From: Cyanobacteria bacterium UBA8803
Lineage (GTDB): Bacteria > Cyanobacteriota > Cyanobacteriia > Cyanobacteriales > Coleofasciculaceae
Assembly (NCBI GenBank): GCA_003505715.1
Contig: DNXU01000424.1
Location: forward strand, 18,473 to 31,460
Length of the DNA stretch: 12,988 bases
Direction of reading: 5' to 3'
Each line of letters starts with the position of its first letter. Positions within the stretch are counted from its first letter, which is position 1. Positions 6,258-12,421 of the stretch are shown here, piece after piece. The position numbers and the translations under genes are program-made. The notes beneath the pieces were generated by a model that saw only the letters and a program-made list of their open reading frames with translations, did not search any database and was not told the origin of the DNA.

Positions 6258-8489
6258 ATGAATGATGCCATTCAGGAAAAGCAGCAAAGGCTTCAACAAG
6301 CTCAGGAAACCATTTATAAATTCCTAATCGGTCTTGTTGAGCGCTCTTCGCCGGAAACAGTTTTACTCGAATTTAAACAATTATTCCTTTCAGGTGAAAG
6401 CACTCTAAGTTTCGATGTTAATAAAGCTGTTTACGAAATTCTCTTTAATAAAGATGAAGAAGAATTTAGAAATACGTTAAAGCGCTCTTGCTACATATTA
6501 ATTAATAACTGGTCTTCCAGCCGTAACTATAAATTTATTCAACAATTAATCCAAATCGTTGGCGAATGCAAAGATAAAACGCATACTCTGTCGCCTAGCT
6601 TACGACGGCTGCGGACTTGGCTAACTAACTTCATTGAAAGTGATGATTATGAAGAACTCAAACTATTTTCTTTGCCTTATACAGCTAAAGAGCGGGGAGA
6701 TTGGAGCCACCGTTATGCCTTTTATTTATTAGTTCCTCAATATCTGGATTCCCGGAATCCCATAGAACAACGGGAATTAGCTAGCAATTTAGCCAGACGC
6801 TTGAAAGAAAAGTTCAAGTTTGAACTGGCCATGTATACAGTTCATTGTAACTCCCCTATCTTCAAACAAGAGCCACCTACCAATCCAACTCAGTTAGGCA
6901 TTGGAATCATCCGTTTACTCAAAAAGCTGATTTCTAAAAACTTCTTGTTTAATTATTCAAACTATGCCAAGACATTCCTACAGCAAACTAAAAATTTGAA
7001 CTATCGTGATTTTAAGCAAAGTCTCCGTAAATATTTGATTTTTTCTGATAGCCCTCAAAACTCGCAAGATATTTTAAATAAGAAACTAACAGAAAATTTA
7101 AATGATTTGTATGAAAGCCACCATGAGGAACCTATAGCTAGTGATTTATTACTGCGCACCTGCCGACGAGTTATTGAATTCTTGACGACAGAAGATGGGA
7201 AAAACCCCTCTTCTCTGTTTCTTGTACTCACCACTCAAGGCACCCCATTAACTATAGTTATCACCCTGCTAAAAATAATTCTTTTATCTAATTACGCTCG
7301 CACTCATCTAGAAGTTTGTATTGCTAAATTGATTCACTATTATGAGAATTTTTCTGAAAAGGAATGTCAAGGGTTTATTAATTTCTTGGATATATTTAAT
7401 GTTGTCTTTGCCATTTACACAGAAAATGTGCAATACAACTTAGTCAAAATTGAGGAGAATGAATCAGAGGCTCAAACTGCTGCTGAACTGGATGCTTACC
7501 GAGTTTTTTCCCAATTGAAAGGTGCTGACCTACGCGGTACTGATTTCAGTGGCGCTGACATTCGCAGTAGCGATTTGAGTGCTGCTGATTTGCGGGGGAC
7601 TAATCTGAGTCGTGCCGATCTCAGTCAATCTGACTTGAGCCTTGCCAAACTGAGTAACGCCAATTTAAGCAGTGCCCTGCTCAATAGTGCTGAATTGATT
7701 GCCACTGACTTGAGTCGTGCTGATTTGAACAGTGCTAATTTAAATGGCGCTAATTTAAACCGAGCTGATCTCCGGCAGGCTAATCTCAGCCGTACTAATC
7801 TGACAGCTGCTAAACTGCGTTGTACTAAACTTCAACAGGCTGACCTGAGCCGTTCCAACCTCAGTCGTGCTAGCCTGAATTCTGCCGATCTGAGTGGTGC
7901 TAACCTCCAACAAGCTTGCCTACCTCAGGCCGATCTAAGTGATGCTAACCTCAGCGGTGCCAACTTGAGCAATACGAACCTCAGTGGTGCTGACTTGCGC
8001 CGTACTCAGTTGCTCTATACCAACCTCAAGGGAGCTAATCTTAGTGGTGCTAACCTCAGCAGTGCTAATCTGATGGGAACTCATCTTGCTGAAGCTAATC
8101 TGAACCGAGCCGAACTCAACCAGAGCAATCTAGGGGAAACAGATCTGCATGGTGCGCTGCTGCGGCGTGCCCTGCTGAGCAATGCTAGGTTGAGCAAGGC
8201 AAACCTCAGTAATGCTGACTTAAGTCATGCAGACTTAAGCCATGTCAATCTCAGCGGTGCCAACCTCAGCAATGCTCTGCTGCGTCATGTCAATCTCAGT
8301 GGTGCCGACCTAAGCTTTGCAAATCTTAACGGTGCCAACCTGTTCAATACCAATCTCAAAGGAGCCAATGTGAAGGGAACTCTTTTCGGTAATAATGCTG
8401 GATTCTCCGAGGCAAAACAGCAAGAGCTAGAACACAAAGGTGCCATCTTTGAGTCAACTTGCTTTGCTTTGGACGACAGCACGCTATAA
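6258..8489 (+). CDS. Pentapeptide-repeat protein with unrecognised N-terminal domain (paralogue 2)
   Basis: The function is unknown. This 743-residue product is a diverged copy of the preceding gene. It has a helical N-terminal domain (1 to about 412), the linker motif AYRVFSQLKG, 58 unbroken pentapeptides (422-711) and a FGNNAGFSE...KGAIF ending with a slightly longer tail. In one ungapped 100-residue stretch (residues 299-398 here, from LRTCRR to NLVKI) I count 72 identities with paralogue 1, and the N-terminal motifs YILINNW, LLVPQYLDSRNPIEQRE and FKFELAMY are shared. The array is eight pentapeptides (two full turns) longer than in paralogue 1. An in-frame TAG 13 bases before the ATG at 6258 rules out a longer start; no Shine-Dalgarno is visible. 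It could be co-transcribed with paralogue 1, since no terminator is seen in the 118-bp gap. Its 3' end faces the next gene tail-to-tail with 10 bp between stops. Confidence 0.9.
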   Translation: MNDAIQEKQQRLQQAQETIYKFLIGLVERSSPETVLLEFKQLFLSGESTLSFDVNKAVYEILFNKDEEEFRNTLKRSCYILINNWSSSRNYKFIQQLIQIVGECKDKTHTLSPSLRRLRTWLTNFIESDDYEELKLFSLPYTAKERGDWSHRYAFYLLVPQYLDSRNPIEQRELASNLARRLKEKFKFELAMYTVHCNSPIFKQEPPTNPTQLGIGIIRLLKKLISKNFLFNYSNYAKTFLQQTKNLNYRDFKQSLRKYLIFSDSPQNSQDILNKKLTENLNDLYESHHEEPIASDLLLRTCRRVIEFLTTEDGKNPSSLFLVLTTQGTPLTIVITLLKIILLSNYARTHLEVCIAKLIHYYENFSEKECQGFINFLDIFNVVFAIYTENVQYNLVKIEENESEAQTAAELDAYRVFSQLKGADLRGTDFSGADIRSSDLSAADLRGTNLSRADLSQSDLSLAKLSNANLSSALLNSAELIATDLSRADLNSANLNGANLNRADLRQANLSRTNLTAAKLRCTKLQQADLSRSNLSRASLNSADLSGANLQQACLPQADLSDANLSGANLSNTNLSGADLRRTQLLYTNLKGANLSGANLSSANLMGTHLAEANLNRAELNQSNLGETDLHGALLRRALLSNARLSKANLSNADLSHADLSHVNLSGANLSNALLRHVNLSGADLSFANLNGANLFNTNLKGANVKGTLFGNNAGFSEAKQQELEHKGAIFESTCFALDDSTL
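7521..8390 (+). repeat. 15-bp-period coding repeat, 58 pentapeptides
   Basis: Units run from GADLR to GTLFG without interruption, with GCTAACCTCAG/GCCAACCTCAG-like words recurring every 15 bases. Both ends keep register with the array of the previous gene: unit 20 is AAKLR in both, and GANLF is unit 47 there and 55 here. The eight extra units therefore sit between about units 21 and 43. Confidence 0.92.
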
Positions 8490-8499
8490 ATCCAGCACC

Positions 8500-8790
8500 T
8501 TAATAAACATCGACCACAGCTCCTACTGCCTCTCCAACCTGGGCATCAATGCTGATCTTATGCAGCCAGGATTGTCGGCTAAAAGGGGTAAGAACTTTAA
8601 CATGAACTTCCCACCACTCCCCTTGGCGCTCGCAGAACACCACATCAAACTCCTCATCGGGTAGGCTTTTAAAAAAGCTAGCAGAATGCCTGACTTCGTT
8701 AACTGCTGTTTTGATGACTTCTTCAATTTGATTGAGGACTGATAAAGACTTGGGCATAAAATCAGCAAAGGTAGCAGTTAGTGATAGCAT
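8500..8790 (-). CDS. Small conserved-looking protein of unknown family, 96 aa
   Basis: I do not recognise the family. The product begins MLSLTATFADFMPKSLSVLNQ, continues with a probable amphipathic helix (about 15-42), then a likely beta-strand region containing EFDVVFCERQGEWWEVHVKVL, and ends in WLHKISIDAQVGEAVGAVVDVY. The alternation of strand-like segments (WWEVHVKVL, KISIDA, GAVVDVY) recalls small alpha/beta domains such as PepSY or the gas-vesicle protein GvpO, but only at the level of general shape; I do not assign it. There is no signal peptide and one Cys. That the gene is real is supported by a strong AAGGAG seven bases before its ATG. The overlapping + strand frame at 8440-8664 has no such support. 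It ends 10 bp from the stop of the second pentapeptide gene, so the two are convergent. Confidence 0.75.
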   Translation of the reverse strand: MLSLTATFADFMPKSLSVLNQIEEVIKTAVNEVRHSASFFKSLPDEEFDVVFCERQGEWWEVHVKVLTPFSRQSWLHKISIDAQVGEAVGAVVDVY

Positions 8791-9091
8791 GGCAATGCTC
8801 CTTAGGTTCTTTCGATTTTTCTAAACTACCTCATGCCAAAGGCCATTCACAGCCCTTCATCTAAAATTTACCGAACCCTAAGTTTGGCTATACAAAATTA
8901 AAATAATTGAGTAGAGAAAATGGGGTGTAGGGGGTAGGAGGAGCTGTCCGGTAGCATCTTTCCTTGTCTAAACACCCTTGGTAGTAACCAATAAAAGTGT
9001 TTGAGGGAGCCTACTACAAACCATATCGGTGCAACTGGACATGATATAAGACGATCCTAAGTGCGAAAAATTTATTCTCCTTCCTGCATTG
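8791..9091. other. 301-bp gap between the 96-aa gene and the Uma2 gene
   Basis: No protein gene is seen. It holds a G-rich stretch at 8921-8941 (GGGG, GGGGG, GG, GG), similar to the short G-rich tandem words found between genes in filamentous cyanobacteria. A nested hairpin runs from 8970 to 9002: the outer stem is AAACAC (8970-8975) with GTGTTT (8997-9002), and the inner stem is TTGGT (8978-8982) with ACCAA (8987-8991). There is no T-run on either side, so it is not an obvious terminator. The promoter of the 96-aa gene must lie here or upstream, but no clear -35/-10 pair was found. Confidence 0.45.
8798..8803 (-). promoter_or_regulatory. Shine-Dalgarno of the 96-aa gene
   Basis: AAGGAG on the - strand, seven bases before the ATG at 8790-8788. 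It is one of the best ribosome sites in the window and the main evidence that this small frame is translated. Confidence 0.8.
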
Positions 9092-9718
9092 CTACTGCCC
9101 CGCTGCAAAGACTTGATTAGCTGTGAAATTCAGGTTCTGAAGAATGGAAGACTGGATTTGGTCATCCCCTCTAAATTGTTGAGGCTGGTATTCTTCATCT
9201 ACTAATTGATAGATCGTGATTGTAGGCTGTTTTAGCTTGCCAATATACCGAATTCCGCCCAATCCTGCAAAGTCTACCACCCAGTATTCAGAGATACCTA
9301 AAGCCTCGTATTCATTAAATTTATCTTCATAATCATCCTTCCAATTTGTGCTGACCACTTCGATAACGAGTGGTGGTGGGATATAAGCAGCAGCAGAGCT
9401 AGAGCTTTGACGCATTCGTTCCCACTCTTCTTTAGCAAACACAACGATATCAGTTCTTCTACTTTCTTCCCTGCCCGTATCAGGATTAAGCCCTGTCATC
9501 ACTTGCTTTTGTCGTTTCGGAACATAAGGAAGGTTTAATTCTTTGCAGTGGTTAGATAGTAGTATACAAAGATCGTCTGCGACATCTTCATGTTTGGCAT
9601 TGGGATCAACGATTGGCATGGGAAATCCGTCACGGAGTTCAAAATCTCTACCTGAGCCATCGTCCCAAGCTAGAAATTCTTTAAATGTCAGCGGTTTTTC
9701 GATTACGGGTGCATACAT
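9092..9718 (-). CDS. Uma2 family (DUF820) PD-(D/E)XK nuclease-like protein
   Basis: Uma2 proteins have a restriction-endonuclease-like fold and are greatly expanded in cyanobacteria; the role of most copies is unknown. The 208-residue product shows the N-terminal LTFKEFLAWDD...FELRDG segment (residues 10-31), RRTDIVVF with the candidate catalytic Asp 90, PPLVIEVVS with Glu 120, then EDKFNEYEALGISEYWVVD (Lys 133, Tyr 137, Tyr 145, Trp 146) and a beta-rich C-terminus. The catalytic set looks complete, so activity is possible. The start at 9718 is fixed by AGGAGGG eight bases upstream. It lies 123 bp downstream of the GGDEF-EAL gene in the same direction. No transposon ends or partner transposase are seen beside it. 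Confidence 0.9.
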   Translation of the reverse strand: MYAPVIEKPLTFKEFLAWDDGSGRDFELRDGFPMPIVDPNAKHEDVADDLCILLSNHCKELNLPYVPKRQKQVMTGLNPDTGREESRRTDIVVFAKEEWERMRQSSSSAAAYIPPPLVIEVVSTNWKDDYEDKFNEYEALGISEYWVVDFAGLGGIRYIGKLKQPTITIYQLVDEEYQPQQFRGDDQIQSSILQNLNFTANQVFAAGQ

Positions 9719-9719
9719 C

Positions 9720-9727
9720 GCGATCGC
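9720..9727. repeat. HIP1 palindrome between ribosome site and start of the Uma2 gene
   Basis: GCGATCGC fills almost exactly the spacer between the Shine-Dalgarno (9727-9733) and the ATG (9718-9716), sharing one base with the former. It is the first HIP1 copy after a 6.6-kb stretch without any. Confidence 0.95.
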
Positions 9728-9733
9728 CCTCCT
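9727..9733 (-). promoter_or_regulatory. Shine-Dalgarno of the Uma2 gene
   Basis: AGGAGGG on the - strand with an eight-base spacer to the ATG at 9718. It supports the chosen start. Confidence 0.8.
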
Positions 9734-9778
9734 ATACCGTTACATAAGAACTACTCAGGATTCAGTTTCATGTTCTTT

Positions 9779-9806
9779 AAAACCTAACTCTAGGACTCCA
9801 GGTTAG
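9779..9806 (-). terminator. Weak possible terminator after the GGDEF-EAL gene
   Basis: On the - strand, CTAAC (9806-9802) can pair with GTTAG (9788-9784) around a 13-base loop, followed by GTTTTAAAG. The stem is five pairs and the T-run four, so this is a marginal candidate in the 123-bp gap before the Uma2 gene. Confidence 0.22.
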
Positions 9807-9841
9807 CATAGTCTCTTTGACATGCTTCCAATGGTATTTCC

Positions 9842-12421
9842 CTACTGGCGTTCCATCCATTGTGCTCTCAGCAATTCCAAGGCCGCTTCGCTGTCTAGAG
9901 GTTTTGAGAAAAAATACCCCTGCCCGTATTCGCATTGCAGCTTAAGCAAAGGATCGACTTGTTCTAACACCTCAATCCCTTCCGCTACTACATCCATACT
10001 TAGGGTTTGGGCAAGGGTAACAATAGCTTGGACGATTTCTGAGTTTTCACCTAGGGCACCGATGCGGCTGACGAAAGAGCGGTCAATTTTGAGGGTACTA
10101 ATGGGAAAGTGGTGCAAGCGGCTTAAGGAGGAATAACCAGTACCAAAGTCATCAATACATAGATGAATCTGTCTTTTTTGCAACTCTAGGAACAAATCCT
10201 TTACTAAGTCGGGATTATCCATAACCACGCTTTCCGTAATTTCCAGTTTTAAACTGCCCACTGCTAGTTCAGTCTCCTGGAGAATTTGGTCGATTTGAGC
10301 TAGTAAATCTGGTTGAGTAAACTGCTTGCAAGAAAGATTGACATTAACCGTCAAGGGTCGGTGGGATCTAAATTGTGTTTGCCAACTACTAACTTGGCGA
10401 CAGGCTTCCCGCAGCGTCCACCAACCGATAGGGGTAATCAGTCCCGTTTCTTCGGCGATGGGAATGAACTCGGAGGGGGAAACTAAACCGCGTTGGGAGT
10501 GCTGCCAGCGCAACAGGGCTTCAAAACCGATAATGTGGCCATTAGAGAGGGACACGATCGGTTGATAGTATACCCGCAACTCTTGCCGTTCAATAGCTCG
10601 CCGCAAGTCTGTCTCGATCTGCAAGCGGTCTACAGCATGGCGATGCATGGCCAGATCGAACACTTCGTAGCAGCCTATGCCTTGGGCTTTGGCGCGATAC
10701 ATCGCTAGATCGGCGTTGCGCAGCAGGTCTTCTGCTGACAAGATATGATGGTGCGGCACAGGGCTACCGCCACCGATAGTATTCAGGGCAATTCCGATGC
10801 TGATCGTTACGAAGGCTTCACGCCCGTTGAGGTAAAAGGGTGAAGTTAGGGTTTGATTGATTGCCTCGGCTAGGCGGGTGGCATCGCTTACTTCCTGAAT
10901 TCCTTCTAGAAGTACGGCAAATTCATCCCCTCCCAAACGTGCCACTGTATCGGTTGGGCGCAGGCAACTTTGCAACCGATGGGCGAAGTGTTGCAGCAAT
11001 TGGTCACCCATGTGGCTGCCTAGGCTGTCGTTGATCACCTTAAAGCGATTGATGTTGAGAAAAAGTACCGCAAACTGATAGGGCTTAACTGCTAAGTTGC
11101 TTTTACGGTACTGCTGGGCGCGTCGTTCTGCTTGTTTCAAGCGATCCATGAATAAAGCCCGGTTGGCTAGCCCAGTGAGCTGATCGTAAAAGGCATTGTG
11201 AATTAATTGTTGCTCTGCCTGTTTGCGATCGCTAATATCAAAGGCATAGATACGAATGCATTCAATTTCTGGGACGTAGTGCAGTACTTGTTCGTAATAG
11301 ACCTCTCCCATTTTCACCTCCCGCCGCAGTGACCCTGCTCGTTGCACGACTGTTGCCATTGATAGCATTTCGGCTAAAAAGGGATGCTCGGTATCACCGT
11401 ATAAGAGATCGGGCAATAATCGCATTGCCTCAGGATTAAGATAACTTACCCGACCTGCTAAATCGATTTCGACAATGGGATTGGGGGTCAGCAGGGGAAA
11501 GGAAGCTAATCTAGCCGTCTCTTGCTCTGCTCGCCGCCGTTGGGTGATATCAATTCCTACTACAAAAAAGAAGTCCAGTTTGCGGCTGGGTTTGAAGATA
11601 GGTTTGCCCCGCCACTCTACTAATAGTTCTCGACCATCTTTGGTCAGTACGTGGGTTTCCTTTACCGTCAGTTTCTTAGCTCTGATGAACTGCTTAAAAG
11701 CTTTTGCTAGAGGTTGACGGCTAACCTCAGGAACAAACGTTGATAGAAAATCCTTGCCCAAAACCTCATCTAGGGTATAGCCTAGAGCCTTTAGGAAACC
11801 TTGATTCATCATGATGGTCTGGCCTTGGCCATCAATTGCCACAAACAGGGCAGCGCTAGTTTCAATCAAAGCATTGCTGAAATCGTTTTGCTGGTGCAGT
11901 TCTTCCTCTAGTTGCTTGCACTTCACCGCTAACCCCAATTGAGTTGCTACAAAGTTGAGCCGCTTCAGCCATTCCCTGTTAGCTGGATCGGATTGGGCGA
12001 TAAAAAATGTTAGTACTGCTAGTAGGCGATCGCCCAGAAGGATCGGTACAGCTAAACCAGCTTGAAATCCGGCCTCTTTTATGAGTTGAGTGTCACCTAA
12101 AGCTACATCAGTTTGACTAGAAAGATTTTCAATCAACTCTGGCTGTAGCGATTTCCATACTCGCCCTGGCAAGACTGTATTGATAGGAACAACTAGGTTT
12201 TCCCTGGCTTGTTTGAACCATTCCCAGTTGGGAGTGTTGCGATACCAAGCTGAACCCCAAGCCAAACTTGTATTGCCGGGACGAGGAAGCCAAGCTTCCC
12301 CATAATCCCAGTTTGTTAATTCACAGACCTGGCGCAGTGCCATGCGGAGTGCTGAGTGAAAATTCGGGGCTTCTCCAATTGCTTGCATTAGGGATTGCAA
12401 CAGATGCAGTTCTTCTGACAT
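9842..12421 (-). CDS. GAF-PAS-PAS-GGDEF-EAL cyclic-di-GMP turnover protein
   Basis: A cytoplasmic signalling protein of 859 residues acting on the second messenger cyclic-di-GMP. Domains in order: GAF (about 1-165, with NWDYGEAW), a short coiled-coil linker (about 165-182), PAS 1 (about 183-295, ending FFFVVGIDITQRRRAE), PAS 2 (about 305-400, ending YAFDISDRKQAE), GGDEF (about 405-590) and EAL (about 600-850). No membrane segment or bilin-type Cys motif is evident. The GGDEF motif is intact (497-501), and the inhibitory RxxD site is present (Arg 488, Asp 491), five residues upstream. However, the usual DxD before FK reads NIN (456-458), losing the Asp that binds the metal in active cyclases. 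The EAL domain has EALLRW (Glu 634), NVNLS (Asn 695), LEITES (Glu 727), DDFGTGYSS (Asp 757-758), LKIDRSF (Lys 778), AEGIE (Glu 814, 817) and GQGYFFSKP (Gln 834), so it is predicted to be an active phosphodiesterase. The ATG at 12421 has AAAGAG ten bases upstream; a TTG at 12427 is the alternative start. Confidence 0.93.
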   Translation of the reverse strand: MSEELHLLQSLMQAIGEAPNFHSALRMALRQVCELTNWDYGEAWLPRPGNTSLAWGSAWYRNTPNWEWFKQARENLVVPINTVLPGRVWKSLQPELIENLSSQTDVALGDTQLIKEAGFQAGLAVPILLGDRLLAVLTFFIAQSDPANREWLKRLNFVATQLGLAVKCKQLEEELHQQNDFSNALIETSAALFVAIDGQGQTIMMNQGFLKALGYTLDEVLGKDFLSTFVPEVSRQPLAKAFKQFIRAKKLTVKETHVLTKDGRELLVEWRGKPIFKPSRKLDFFFVVGIDITQRRRAEQETARLASFPLLTPNPIVEIDLAGRVSYLNPEAMRLLPDLLYGDTEHPFLAEMLSMATVVQRAGSLRREVKMGEVYYEQVLHYVPEIECIRIYAFDISDRKQAEQQLIHNAFYDQLTGLANRALFMDRLKQAERRAQQYRKSNLAVKPYQFAVLFLNINRFKVINDSLGSHMGDQLLQHFAHRLQSCLRPTDTVARLGGDEFAVLLEGIQEVSDATRLAEAINQTLTSPFYLNGREAFVTISIGIALNTIGGGSPVPHHHILSAEDLLRNADLAMYRAKAQGIGCYEVFDLAMHRHAVDRLQIETDLRRAIERQELRVYYQPIVSLSNGHIIGFEALLRWQHSQRGLVSPSEFIPIAEETGLITPIGWWTLREACRQVSSWQTQFRSHRPLTVNVNLSCKQFTQPDLLAQIDQILQETELAVGSLKLEITESVVMDNPDLVKDLFLELQKRQIHLCIDDFGTGYSSLSRLHHFPISTLKIDRSFVSRIGALGENSEIVQAIVTLAQTLSMDVVAEGIEVLEQVDPLLKLQCEYGQGYFFSKPLDSEAALELLRAQWMERQ

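Noticed and set aside
5312..8390. 15-bp periodicity considered as a CRISPR or non-coding satellite array.
   Set aside because: The period is in frame, encodes the A(D/N)Lxx motif throughout, and has no spacer/repeat structure.
8285..8482. 65-codon antisense frame at the 3' end of the second pentapeptide gene.
   Set aside because: It lies inside a well-supported gene, has no ribosome site and mirrors the repeat codons.
8440..8664. 74-codon + strand frame overlapping the end of paralogue 2 and the 96-aa gene.
   Set aside because: The opposite-strand 96-aa frame has a strong AAGGAG and a better protein layout; this one has neither.
8922..8941. G-rich stretch considered as a G-quadruplex control element.
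   Set aside because: Only two runs of four or more G are present; the other two are GG, and the stretch fits the common G-rich intergenic tandem words of cyanobacteria.
8945..8955. TGTCCGGTAGC shared with 12727-12737, considered as a dispersed repeat or attachment-site pair.
   Set aside because: An 11-base match is expected many times by chance among all pairs of positions in 13 kb, and the flanks do not match.
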